Positions 15,027 to 23,461 of a stretch of 27,086 bases of DNA are shown here, piece after piece. Below the pieces are notes generated by a model. The model was not told the DNA's origin, searched no databases, and saw nothing but the letters and a program-made list of their open reading frames with translations. Location: positions 1 to 27,086 of IMG/VR virus record IMGVR_UViG_3300044568_002998. One strand, given 5' to 3'. This stretch comes from a virus. The position numbers and the translations under genes are program-made. The stretch's first letter is position 1; the number at the start of each line of letters is the position of its first letter.

Positions 15027-16652
15027 TTGAAAAAAAAGACGAGGCAAGAATTTATAACTGAAGCTAAAGAAATGCATGGTGATAAATATGATTATACGTT
15101 AGTTGATTATATTAATAACATGGAAAAAGTTAAAATAATATGTAAAATACATGGTGTTTTTGAACAAGCACCAAGTAAGCATTTATTGGGTCAGTCTTGT
15201 CCAGAATGTTCTCGTAAAAATCTTAGTGACACACAAAGAAAAAGTTCCTTTAATTTTATATCTGAAGCTAAAGAAATACATGGTGATAAATATGACTATA
15301 CGCTAGTTGATTATGTTAACTATAAAAATAAAGTTAAAATCATTTGTCCGACACATGGTGTTTTTGAGCAATCACCAAGTAACCATTTAAGTGGTAAAGG
15401 GTGTTTATATTGTGGTGGTACTAGTGGTATGGATAAAACTTTATTTATTTTAAAAGCTAAAGAAATACATGGTGATAAATATGACTATACGCTAGTTGAT
15501 TATGTTAACTCACACACAAAAGTTAAAATAATTTGTGCGACACATGGTGTTTTTGAACAATCGCCAAATAATCATTTATCAAAAAAACAAGGTTGTTATA
15601 AATGTTTAGATAAAATACATGATACTGATTCGTTTATAAGAGTATCTTCTTTGGTACATAATAACAAATACGATTATTCTTTAGTTCAATATGATGGTAT
15701 AACTAAAAAGGTTAAAATTATTTGTGATATCCACGGAGAATTTAATCAACGATGTGATTCACATAAAAATGGTTTTGGGTGTCCTAGCTGTAGTAATAGC
15801 ATTTCTAATGATGAAAAAGATGTGGCTTATTTTATTGAATCATTAAATGTTAAAATAGAAGAAAATAATAGAACAATATTAAATAATAAGGAATTAGATA
15901 TATACATACCATTACATAACCTAGCTATTGAATATAATGGTTTGTATTGGCACTCTGAAGAATTTATCTCTTCAGATTATCATCTAAATAAAACAATTGA
16001 ATGTGAGAAACAAGGTATTCAATTAATCCATGTATTTGAAGATGAATGGTTGTATAAGCAAGATATTGTTAAATCTAGATTAATGAATATCTTAGGGTTA
16101 ACACCCAATAAAATATATGGTAGGAAGACACAGATACGAGAAGTATCATCAAAAGACGCTAAACTATTCTTAACTAATAATCACATACAAGGAAACGTTA
16201 ATTCAAGTATCAAACTAGGATTATATTATAATGATGAATTAGTTAGTCTTATGACATTTGGTAAGGGGAGAGTAATGATGGGTGGTGACTCAAATCAATA
16301 TGAATTACTTAGATTCTGTAATAAATTAAATACAACAGTTATTGGTGGTGCTGATAAACTATTAAAACATTTTATAACTAAACATAACCCAAAAGAAATC
16401 ATTAGTTACGCAGATAGAAGATGGAGTCAAGGTCAATTGTATGAAAAGTTGAGTTTTGATTTTGTTCATGATTCTAAACCCAACTATTTCTATATAATTA
16501 ATAAAAAAAGAGAATATAGGTTTAAATATAGAAAAGATGTTCTAATTAAAGAAGGATTTGACTCAACTAAAACAGAACATCAGATTATGTTAGATAGAGG
16601 TATATCTAGAATCTATGATTGTGGCAATAAGAAATATATATTTAAATGTTAA
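15027..16652 (+). CDS. Homing endonuclease, Vsr/EDxHD-like with four zinc-type repeats
   Basis: 541 aa, the only plus-strand gene. A TAA lies two codons upstream of the TTG at 15027, so the start must be this TTG or a later ATG at 15072. TTG is preferred because it keeps the first repeat complete. Residues 9-61, 77-129, 140-193 and 202-255 are four repeats built as A-K-E-(I/M)-H-G-D-K-Y-D-Y, then (K)VKIIC-x2-HG, then C-x2-C. They resemble DUF723-type units, and the Cys/His pattern suggests zinc-binding DNA recognition. Residues 288-345 carry E-L-D-I, E-Y-N-G-x2-W-H and H-L-N-K-T-I-E, then G-I-Q-L-I-H-V-F-E-D-E-W, which fits a Vsr-like PD-(D/E)xK nuclease as in EDxHD homing enzymes. The C-terminal 180 residues are probably an additional DNA-binding part. 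Its last 11 bases overlap the 3' end of gp25. Confidence 0.85.
   Translation: MKKKTRQEFITEAKEMHGDKYDYTLVDYINNMEKVKIICKIHGVFEQAPSKHLLGQSCPECSRKNLSDTQRKSSFNFISEAKEIHGDKYDYTLVDYVNYKNKVKIICPTHGVFEQSPSNHLSGKGCLYCGGTSGMDKTLFILKAKEIHGDKYDYTLVDYVNSHTKVKIICATHGVFEQSPNNHLSKKQGCYKCLDKIHDTDSFIRVSSLVHNNKYDYSLVQYDGITKKVKIICDIHGEFNQRCDSHKNGFGCPSCSNSISNDEKDVAYFIESLNVKIEENNRTILNNKELDIYIPLHNLAIEYNGLYWHSEEFISSDYHLNKTIECEKQGIQLIHVFEDEWLYKQDIVKSRLMNILGLTPNKIYGRKTQIREVSSKDAKLFLTNNHIQGNVNSSIKLGLYYNDELVSLMTFGKGRVMMGGDSNQYELLRFCNKLNTTVIGGADKLLKHFITKHNPKEIISYADRRWSQGQLYEKLSFDFVHDSKPNYFYIINKKREYRFKYRKDVLIKEGFDSTKTEHQIMLDRGISRIYDCGNKKYIFKC
15265..15321 (+). repeat. 57-bp perfect direct repeat, copy 1
   Basis: Identical base for base to 15454-15510, 189 bases downstream. 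It covers the AKEIHGDKYDYTLVDYVN part of repeat 2 in the endonuclease. The identity includes silent positions, which points to recent duplication or gene conversion. Confidence 0.95.
15454..15510 (+). repeat. 57-bp perfect direct repeat, copy 2
   Basis: Second copy of the 57-bp direct repeat, in repeat 3 of the endonuclease. The corresponding part of repeat 1 (from about 15060) differs at several bases, and repeat 4 has diverged much further. Confidence 0.95.
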
Positions 16653-17028
16653 TTGTCACAAAATCTTCCGTTTGGAAAACACCATCTATTATTGTGTAGT
16701 TTATATTTACCACAACAGCAAATTCACTAAATTCTGATTCACTTACTTTTATGTCAGTTATCGATAAATTAGGTAAATATTTTTTAACAACAGTCTTTAT
16801 TTCATCTTTAATCATGGATAATGTTAAATCATCATTTGGTTCAAATATGAACCTAAGTAATTCAGTACCAAAATCTGGTAAATAAAGTCTTTGACCCTTT
16901 CTAGTTAGTATTAAATGCATCAAATCAGCTTTTATTGCAGCATTTTCATCTGAATTGATATCTAAGAAGAACCCATCTACACTGTCCTTGAAGGGAAAAT
17001 TTATATTTATATAAGATTTACTACCCAT
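16642..17028 (-). CDS. gp25: Baseplate wedge protein, gp25 / gpW-like
   Basis: 128 aa, matching the size of T4 gp25 (about 132). Residues 28-68 carry the family signature: A-A-I-K-A-D-L-M-H-L-I-L-T-R-K-G-Q-R, then L-P-D-F-G-T-E-L-L, then F-I-F-E-P. In contractile tails this protein joins gp6 (J) and gp7 (I) in the wedge core and helps start sheath assembly. It is the first gene of the tail module and follows the nrdA terminator, so it needs its own promoter. The 3' end overlaps convergently by 11 bases with the plus-strand endonuclease. The leader has no Shine-Dalgarno. Confidence 0.9.
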   Translation of the reverse strand: MGSKSYININFPFKDSVDGFFLDINSDENAAIKADLMHLILTRKGQRLYLPDFGTELLRFIFEPNDDLTLSMIKDEIKTVVKKYLPNLSITDIKVSESEFSEFAVVVNINYTIIDGVFQTEDFVTINI

Positions 17029-17063
17029 AACTTTGTTTATTAAATAAATATTATACTATTTAA

Positions 17064-17071
17064 TTTTTATA
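17064..17071 (-). promoter_or_regulatory. Possible late promoter box for gp25 (TATAAAAA)
   Basis: TATAAAAA on the minus strand differs from the T4 late core at one base. It lies 35 bases before the gp25 ATG, the same spacing as the TATAAATA box before the 309-aa gene. The gene must have a promoter because a terminator closes the operon upstream. The call is weak because the gap is very AT-rich. Confidence 0.3.
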
Positions 17072-17083
17072 AGTAAATATAGT

Positions 17084-17113
17084 AAATAAAAAAAGGTCCT
17101 ATATAAGGACCTT
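17084..17113 (-). terminator. Intrinsic terminator after nrdA
   Basis: On the minus strand, AAGGTCC and GGACCTT (17093-17113) form a perfect 7-bp stem with a 7-base loop, followed at once by a run of T. It lies 6 bases past the nrdA stop and separates the replication/nucleotide operon from the tail module. Confidence 0.88.
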
Positions 17114-17119
17114 AATTTA

Positions 17120-19432
17120 TTAGCTTGAGCAACCAAAACATTCGAATTGGCTATCTACTGGTTTCTCTGGGGCTTTATTCTTATCCATATCTATGGCTAA
17201 GTGTTTAGCTTTGTTTTCAACTGATTGACTTCTTAAATAATACTGGCCAGTTTTCAACCCTAATTTCCAACCCAATGTATGTGCTGTTGTTAGTTTACCA
17301 ACAGTTGGTGTATCAAAGAAAATGTTAAGACTTTGAGATTGGTCAATAAAAGGACCTCTTTCAGCTGACATCTCAATCAATGATTTTTGTGATATTTCCC
17401 AAACTGTTTTATATACTTCTTTTATTTCTTGTGGAATAACTGGTATGTTTTGAACACTACCTTCGTTTTTGATTAATTCATTAAGAATTTCTCTGTTCCA
17501 TAGATTTAATACTTCTAAATCCTTAACTAAATGCTTGTTCACCATTGCAAACTCACCACCAGTTACTTTACGTACATATAGGTTAGATGTGAATGGTTCA
17601 AATGCTTCATTAGAGCCGATTACACGAGCTGAACTAGCTGTTGGTGGGCAAGTTGTTACAAGAGAGTTTCTAACACCGTATTTGATGATATCTTCTCGTA
17701 ATCCAACCCAATCAAACATACCACTTAACTCATCTTCTTTAAGACCCCACATTTCCCATTGGAATATGCCTTGTGAAATTGGTGAGCCTTCATAATGTGC
17801 ATACGTTAATCCACTTTCTTTAGCTAAGTCACATGACTGTCTCAAAGCATTAAAATATATAGTTTCGAATATATTTTTATTCAATAACCTAGAATTTGGT
17901 GATGTGAACGGTAATTTAAGCATAGCAAAAACATCAGCCAACCCTTGAATACCAATACCCAAAGCTCTTTGTTCTAGACCACCTTTTCTACCTTCAGCTG
18001 TTGAATATTCATTGATTTCAATAGCAATATTAAGTGATTTTGTAATAGAACGTGCAACACGACCTAATTCAACAAAATCATATGTACCATCCTTAACGAA
18101 TTTTTGAACTGGAATTGATGTAAGTGTGCAGATTGCTGTGGTATCTTTATCTGTTACTTGAACGATTTCTGAACACAAATTACTAGAATGAATAACACCA
18201 AAATTTTTGTGGTTAGATTTCTCATTAACATGGTCTTTGAAACACATATATGGCATACCAGTTTCAATTTGAGCTTCTAGTATTTTAAGCCACAAGTCAT
18301 GTGCTTTAATTTTCACACCTAAACCCATTTCAACAGCTTTGTTATACTCAACTTCATATTCATCACCATAAATCTCATACAACGGTTTTAAACCAGCTGT
18401 TTTGATGTCGTGAGGACAAAATAAATACCAATCACCATTTGTTTCTACTGCTCTCATGAAATTATTAGGAATCCATAATGCTGTGAATAAGTCACGAGCT
18501 CTTAATGTTTCATCACCAGTTTTCTTTCTGATATCTAAAACATCGAATATGTCTTTATGCCATGGTTCAATGTAAACGGCACAAGAACCTGGTCTTTTAC
18601 CTCTTTGATTCCAAAATCTCAATGCTTCATTAATAACCTTTAAATATTTAAGGATACCACCAGCTTTACCATCTGAATTACCAACATTTGTTTCTCTAGA
18701 ACGTATATTAGATACGGCTAGACCAATACCTTCAGCTTTAGATGATGATATTGATAACCTACCTAACATACTTAATAATCCTTCAGTTGAATCATCTGGA
18801 ACAATTGATAAGTTACAAGATGCAATCTGAGCAATCTTAGTACCAATATTTATTTTTATTGGTGTTGCTGGAGATTCTTTTTGTTGACTTAAATCGTTAT
18901 ATTTCTCAATGAAATCAACTGGGTTATTTGTAATCATAAGTGCAACTCTGATGTACATGTGTTGTGGTCTTTCAACAACAGCACCATTACCTAATTTTAA
19001 TAGATAAATATCTTTAAGTGAACACCACCCAAAATAATCAAATTGAAAATCTCTTTTGTAATCAATAACTGATTCAATCAATTCAATATTTTCTTTAACT
19101 TTTTCATAGTAAGCATCGTTCAATAATCCACCATTGTACATCTTCTTAGTTGCCTTCATGAAGTTATCTTCAGTTTCTTTATGTAACTTACTGATAGCAA
19201 TGTTAGCAGCCAGTTTAGAATAATCTGGATGATTCATAGCTAATGATTCAGAAACAACGGATATTAAATCATCTAACTGATTTGTAGTCATATTGTCAGC
19301 TAAACCTTGCGTAACTTTAATAAATACTTCATCAGCATTTACCTTAAGACCTTCAGATTGTTTTTTAATCCTAGTAAGTATTCTACTAGGATTAAAATCA
19401 ATTTTGTTTCCATTTCTTTTTATTACTTGCAT
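17120..19432 (-). CDS. nrdA: Class Ia ribonucleoside-diphosphate reductase, large subunit
   Basis: 770 aa. An ATP-cone allosteric domain fills residues 1-95 (VIKRNGNKIDF at the start). The catalytic residues are present: C206 (IASCNLSI), N418-L-C420-S-E422, the redox partner C435 (AICTLTSI), the radical-relay pair Y731-Y732 (TGQYYLR) and the C-terminal C765-x2-C768 that is reduced by thioredoxin or glutaredoxin. The enzyme turns ribonucleoside diphosphates into deoxy forms for phage DNA synthesis and needs NrdB for its radical. It is the last gene of the replication operon, 13 bases after nrdB, and is followed by a strong terminator. The sequence around the relay and active site is of the eukaryote/T4-like class Ia type. 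Frame and length appear intact. Confidence 0.97.
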   Translation of the reverse strand: MQVIKRNGNKIDFNPSRILTRIKKQSEGLKVNADEVFIKVTQGLADNMTTNQLDDLISVVSESLAMNHPDYSKLAANIAISKLHKETEDNFMKATKKMYNGGLLNDAYYEKVKENIELIESVIDYKRDFQFDYFGWCSLKDIYLLKLGNGAVVERPQHMYIRVALMITNNPVDFIEKYNDLSQQKESPATPIKINIGTKIAQIASCNLSIVPDDSTEGLLSMLGRLSISSSKAEGIGLAVSNIRSRETNVGNSDGKAGGILKYLKVINEALRFWNQRGKRPGSCAVYIEPWHKDIFDVLDIRKKTGDETLRARDLFTALWIPNNFMRAVETNGDWYLFCPHDIKTAGLKPLYEIYGDEYEVEYNKAVEMGLGVKIKAHDLWLKILEAQIETGMPYMCFKDHVNEKSNHKNFGVIHSSNLCSEIVQVTDKDTTAICTLTSIPVQKFVKDGTYDFVELGRVARSITKSLNIAIEINEYSTAEGRKGGLEQRALGIGIQGLADVFAMLKLPFTSPNSRLLNKNIFETIYFNALRQSCDLAKESGLTYAHYEGSPISQGIFQWEMWGLKEDELSGMFDWVGLREDIIKYGVRNSLVTTCPPTASSARVIGSNEAFEPFTSNLYVRKVTGGEFAMVNKHLVKDLEVLNLWNREILNELIKNEGSVQNIPVIPQEIKEVYKTVWEISQKSLIEMSAERGPFIDQSQSLNIFFDTPTVGKLTTAHTLGWKLGLKTGQYYLRSQSVENKAKHLAIDMDKNKAPEKPVDSQFECFGCSS

Positions 19433-19445
19433 AATTTATTTTTTT

Positions 19446-20399
19446 TTATATTTCCTCATCAAATGATATAGGACCACTTAAATCGGCTGATTTGTATTCT
19501 GTAGAACGACCTTCAAAGAAATTTTGTTTTGTTTTCAACGCAATTTGATTCATGAATTCAAACGGATTTTTTGAATTAAATTCTTTATCACAATTAAATT
19601 GAACCAATAACCCATCAACAACAAATTCTAAATACTGCTTCATCAAATCAGAATTCATACCAATAAGTGATACTGGTAATGACTCAGTAATAAATTCCTT
19701 CTCAATTTCCAATGCCGATAATAAAATCTCTCTAATTCTTGATTCGTTTGGTTTATTAACCAAATGATTATTAACCAAATGGATGGCGAAATCACAATGT
19801 AAAGCTTCATCTCTAGAAATAAAAGAATTTGTATCACAAAGACCTGGCATTAAACCCCTAGACTTTAAATAAAATATACTACAGAACGAACCAGAAAAGA
19901 ATATACCTTCAACAGCAGCGAATGCTACTAATCTTTCAGCGAATGATTCAGATTCAATCCATTTTAAAGCCCACTCAGCCTTTTTCTTTACTGGTGGCAT
20001 ATATTCGATAGCTTTGAATGCTTTATTGCGTTCTTCCACATCTTTAATGTATGTGTCGATAAGCAAAGAATACATATGACTATGAATATTTTCCATCATG
20101 ATTTGAAAACCATAGAAAAACTTAGCTTCAGTATATTGAACTTCTTTTAAGAAATTCTCTGCTAAGTTTTCATTTACAATACCGTCAGACGCGGCAAAGA
20201 AAGCCAAAACATTTGTTATAAAGAAACGTTCGTTATCTGTTAGTTTGTTATTCCAATGGTCAATATCTTTTGATAAATCCACTTCTTTCTGTGTCCACAT
20301 AGCGTCTTGTGCTATCTCATAATATTCAAATAAATCTTGATGAACAATTGGGAATAGTACAAATCTATCTTGGTTGTGTTTTAATATAGGTTCTTTCAT
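19446..20399 (-). CDS. nrdB: Class Ia ribonucleotide reductase, small (radical) subunit
   Basis: 317 aa. All di-iron ligands are visible: D72 ([11 protein letters not shown]), E103 and H106 (MENIHSHMY), E164 (AVEGIFFSG), E198 and H201 (RDEALHCDF). The radical tyrosine is Y110. The spacing D72-E103-H106-Y110 and E164-E198-H201 matches mouse R2 (139-170-173-177 and 233-267-270). It generates the tyrosyl radical for NrdA. The acidic C-terminus (GPISFDEEI) would dock on NrdA. The residue after ENIHS is His, where mouse R2 has Glu; it is not a metal ligand. The gene starts 1 base after the helicase stop and is probably translationally coupled. It is shorter at the N-terminus than cellular R2 proteins. 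Confidence 0.97.
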   Translation of the reverse strand: MKEPILKHNQDRFVLFPIVHQDLFEYYEIAQDAMWTQKEVDLSKDIDHWNNKLTDNERFFITNVLAFFAASDGIVNENLAENFLKEVQYTEAKFFYGFQIMMENIHSHMYSLLIDTYIKDVEERNKAFKAIEYMPPVKKKAEWALKWIESESFAERLVAFAAVEGIFFSGSFCSIFYLKSRGLMPGLCDTNSFISRDEALHCDFAIHLVNNHLVNKPNESRIREILLSALEIEKEFITESLPVSLIGMNSDLMKQYLEFVVDGLLVQFNCDKEFNSKNPFEFMNQIALKTKQNFFEGRSTEYKSADLSGPISFDEEI

Positions 20400-20400
20400 T

Positions 20401-21804
20401 TTAATTATTTTTTGTAGTTTGTCTTGCTTGTATTACTGCGTTAACTCTATTTTGTTCTTGGTCTGCAACACCTTTTTTATATTGTGTTCTATTTTGACCA
20501 TTTGGTTCAGCATCACCCATCTCAATTTGAATTCTAGCATTGTCAAATACGATGTTAGGGAAAATCATACCATCTTTACCAAAACGTGATTTAAGTATAG
20601 CCATTGTAGCCGTGCCTTCATCTTTTTGGTCTAACGTTTTAGCTATAGATACAATAAAGTGACCAATTTGACCCTTCTTGATTGACCCACCCATTTGGTT
20701 AGCCTCAACTACTTCAGCAGAGATTGAACTCCTATTACCTTGAACGGCTGTCCATCCAGCTAAATCCAATTCAGATAACATGGCTTCAAATTGTCTCATA
20801 ACTGCACCCTCACCAGCATTAACATCATCAAATTTCTTTGATGGAGTAACACAATCGATATAATCCAATGTAATTAAATCTGGTCTAAACCCACTAGCAA
20901 TTTGTTGTCTTATATATTGTCTAATCATTGGTATTGTTGTACCATCACTAGAAAACTTTTTAAGTTTAATTTCACCAGTCCCATTTTTAGAAGCTGCTGT
21001 CATATTTTTACCCATCTTAATAAGGTCATCCTTATGTAAGACAAGACTATTTAAATCGTGACCAGACCAACACGCTAAGTGTTTTCTTTGAATAACCCTA
21101 GGCATATCTTCGAAGAAGATTTGAAGGACCTTATGTCCCTCATTCATAGCGGTATTACATATTTTAGTCATCATGGTCGTTTTCCCCACCCCAAAAGGAG
21201 CCAGTATAACTGCCAATTCTCCTTTGGATAATCCACCATCCATTATTTCATCTAACCCTTTGATACCAGTTGGTATTGGTTTTCTGAAATCCTCATCTAA
21301 TACACTTTCAAGGTCGTGTAAGACATCCATTCCGTCATCTTTACTATCACCATGTTCCAATGCTTTTCTTAAGATTGACTCACATTTTTCATATTCATCA
21401 GTATCACCTTTATCAATAATAGCGGCAATTTGTTTTATTGATTTTTTAAGTTCTTGAGTTTTGCAAAACTTCATTGCAACTTCTTGAACTTTCAATGTAT
21501 CATTAAGACTTGTTTCTTTGATTCTTTTTAGTTGAGATAAAACATACTTCCTTGTTTGTGGATTTGTGATTTTATCTAACATTCTGAATTCAATACTACT
21601 AAAATCTGGGATAATATCGTATTCTTCTTTAGCATCTTTTATGGCAGCAGTTATCAACTTTAAATGTTCATCCATAAAATAATTAGCATCTAAAATATCA
21701 ATGATTGAATTAGCAAATCTCTTATCTGTTAAGATTTGTGCTAATAATTTATACTGATAATCAAACCCTAAGAATTCTAACGTATCTTTTTCTATCTTTG
21801 CCAT
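20401..21804 (-). CDS. gp41: Replicative DNA helicase, T4 gp41 / DnaB type
   Basis: 467 aa, near T4 gp41 length (475). An N-terminal helical domain (about 1-150) is followed by a RecA-like motor. It has a Walker A at 202-210 (APFGVGKTT), a catalytic Glu at about 232 (IFFEDMPR), a Walker B at 313-317 (LDYID) and an Arg-finger region at 404-411 (LKSRFGKD). These are hexameric helicases that unwind the fork on the lagging strand and recruit primase. The last 35 residues are Gln/Asn/Arg-rich and look disordered. It is in the middle of the operon, between the 174-aa unknown and nrdB. No helicase loader (T4 gp59) was recognised in the window. Confidence 0.93.
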   Translation of the reverse strand: MAKIEKDTLEFLGFDYQYKLLAQILTDKRFANSIIDILDANYFMDEHLKLITAAIKDAKEEYDIIPDFSSIEFRMLDKITNPQTRKYVLSQLKRIKETSLNDTLKVQEVAMKFCKTQELKKSIKQIAAIIDKGDTDEYEKCESILRKALEHGDSKDDGMDVLHDLESVLDEDFRKPIPTGIKGLDEIMDGGLSKGELAVILAPFGVGKTTMMTKICNTAMNEGHKVLQIFFEDMPRVIQRKHLACWSGHDLNSLVLHKDDLIKMGKNMTAASKNGTGEIKLKKFSSDGTTIPMIRQYIRQQIASGFRPDLITLDYIDCVTPSKKFDDVNAGEGAVMRQFEAMLSELDLAGWTAVQGNRSSISAEVVEANQMGGSIKKGQIGHFIVSIAKTLDQKDEGTATMAILKSRFGKDGMIFPNIVFDNARIQIEMGDAEPNGQNRTQYKKGVADQEQNRVNAVIQARQTTKNN

Positions 21805-21849
21805 GTATTATGTTATTTTTATTTTAAAACTTTTGTATTAATAAATATA

Positions 21850-22374
21850 CTAGACTGCTAAGTTTGTCTCTAAAATTGTATATTTTTTTTGTGCCAAAGA
21901 ATATCGAATCTCATTGATAATTGATGGGATGATTTCTTTGATGTCTACTGAGTATCTAACCTTTGGTGGAAATAAATTTCCAGAGAAAATACCTTTAGAA
22001 ACTACTTTTTTATCTACTTTGATTTCAAATTGAAAGTTATCAATTTTATCTGTTGATGTTTTAGTAGGCTCATCTTTTTGGTTGTGATATGGATTGTAAT
22101 TATCCCATAAATAAGTTTGAGACTTTTTCTTTAAGAAGTTAGGTATGATACCTAATCGACCGAAATCACCATTATTTACCCCTATGATATTATCCATAAG
22201 GTCTTTCAACTCTAATGACTTAATTGAATCTTCGTTGAAGTTTCTGATGTCAAAAAATCTTTGACAAATGATATGGTCATTTATAAATAATACAAATTCA
22301 AATCTTTGCTCTTCAAATTTTCTTGTGTTTTCACTATTTTTTACTTCTGTTCTTCTAATATCTGTTGTTCCCAT
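21850..22374 (-). CDS. Unrecognised protein in the replication operon, 174 aa
   Basis: 174 aa, starting MGTTDIRRTEVKNSENTRKF. I do not recognise it. It is soluble and mixed alpha/beta, with no zinc motif, nucleotide-binding motif or membrane segment. Residues 25-45 (RFEFVLFINDHIICQRFFDI) and 115-130 (FQFEIKVDKKVVSKGIF) look like two similar beta-hairpin units of form h-x-F-x-h-x-h-(N/D)-x3-(I/V), so the protein may contain a duplicated fold. The start is 1 base after the exonuclease stop, and the helicase follows after 45 bases. By position it could be a replication accessory factor such as a helicase loader or polymerase-associated protein, but nothing in the sequence shows this. Confidence 0.75.
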   Translation of the reverse strand: MGTTDIRRTEVKNSENTRKFEEQRFEFVLFINDHIICQRFFDIRNFNEDSIKSLELKDLMDNIIGVNNGDFGRLGIIPNFLKKKSQTYLWDNYNPYHNQKDEPTKTSTDKIDNFQFEIKVDKKVVSKGIFSGNLFPPKVRYSVDIKEIIPSIINEIRYSLAQKKYTILETNLAV

Positions 22375-22375
22375 G

Positions 22376-23437
22376 TTAATTGTTTTTAGGACTTGTTATT
22401 TCTCTTTTTAATAAACTTTTAAAAGGGATTAGAAAATCTTGATAACGGTATTCACCCATTTCTTTATCTAACCCATCTTTTACCATCATATCATAAACTT
22501 CTTTGAATTCGAATTCGTCTATGAAACCAACAATTAGTTCCTCTAATTGTTCTATACCATCTTGTGTCATCATTGGTTCTTTTAGGTTTACCAATTTATG
22601 ATTAATCTCATAAATGTTTTCACCTTGAACTCCGTCTGTAACTCGGTTTAAGATATTATGTAATATCTTTAATGGTTTCTTCTTGTTTTCTACTCTTTCT
22701 AATTGTTGCTTTTTAGCTTCATCTATAATTTCGTTTAAAGTTAATTTCCTTTCACTTAACATTGGGAAGAGGTTAATTAATGTCTTCTCTTTTAACCCCT
22801 TGATACCACTTATCGTATCACTATTATCACCAATCATTGTTTTAACCAATGCCCCATTTTGGTAGTTATAGCAAAAGTACGAAGAAAAGTTGGTATTGTC
22901 AACATAATTCTTAATTGATTTATCACAAAAGTAAATTTTTACATCTTTATCAATCAATTGAGCCATGTCTCTATCGTTTGTTACAATAGTAATCTTTTCA
23001 TTTGGTTGTTTCTTTAGACAATAGTACGCTATGAAGTCGTCTCCTTCAATAACTTCATGTTTAAGCTGTCTTATATGCATTTCATTGAGATAGTCCCATA
23101 CACGTCTTCTTTGGAGCAACTCATCTTCATCCGTAGGTTGAGTTCCAGTTTCGTAGTTTTTACCACGACCACTTTTGTATGGTTTATAGATATCATATCT
23201 TAACTTACCACTAAAGTTACCATCCCAAAATACATATACTCTATGGTATAAGTCTTCAGTTAACATCTTTCTTAGTATAGTAAGAAATTGGTAAACACCA
23301 CCTATGGGTTTGCCTTCTGAATTATACATGCTTTTGGCCCCGAAAAAACCCGTCTTAAATAGGGCATTTCCGTCGACCAAAAGTGTATTTATTAATTTAA
23401 TTTGTTTTTCACCACTACGTGGAGGTCTTTTGTTCAT
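22376..23437 (-). CDS. 5'-3' exonuclease, FEN / T4 RNase H family
   Basis: 353 aa. The acidic metal-binding residues of the family are visible in order: D22 (VDGNALF), D72 (VFWDGNFSGKLR), E131-x-D133-D134 (EGDDFIAY), D155-x-D157 (TNDRDMAQLI) and D204-x2-D207 (GDNSDTISGIKGL). The R-x-Y-x-P-Y-K stretch at 80-88 matches the arch/bridge basic segment. These enzymes remove RNA primers and 5' flaps during lagging-strand synthesis. The last motif continues into a helix-hairpin-helix-type DNA-binding segment (GIKGLKEKTL). It is longer than T4 RNase H (305 aa), mostly through a C-terminal helical extension. It lies 24 bases downstream of uvsX in the same operon. Confidence 0.93.
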   Translation of the reverse strand: MNKRPPRSGEKQIKLINTLLVDGNALFKTGFFGAKSMYNSEGKPIGGVYQFLTILRKMLTEDLYHRVYVFWDGNFSGKLRYDIYKPYKSGRGKNYETGTQPTDEDELLQRRRVWDYLNEMHIRQLKHEVIEGDDFIAYYCLKKQPNEKITIVTNDRDMAQLIDKDVKIYFCDKSIKNYVDNTNFSSYFCYNYQNGALVKTMIGDNSDTISGIKGLKEKTLINLFPMLSERKLTLNEIIDEAKKQQLERVENKKKPLKILHNILNRVTDGVQGENIYEINHKLVNLKEPMMTQDGIEQLEELIVGFIDEFEFKEVYDMMVKDGLDKEMGEYRYQDFLIPFKSLLKREITSPKNN

Positions 23438-23461
23438 TTTAGAACATTTAAAAGGTTAATA

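Noticed and set aside
19446-20399. His after ENIHS in NrdB, where mouse R2 has Glu, as a lost ligand
   Set aside because: The changed position is not a metal ligand. All six di-iron ligands and the radical tyrosine are present with the expected spacing.
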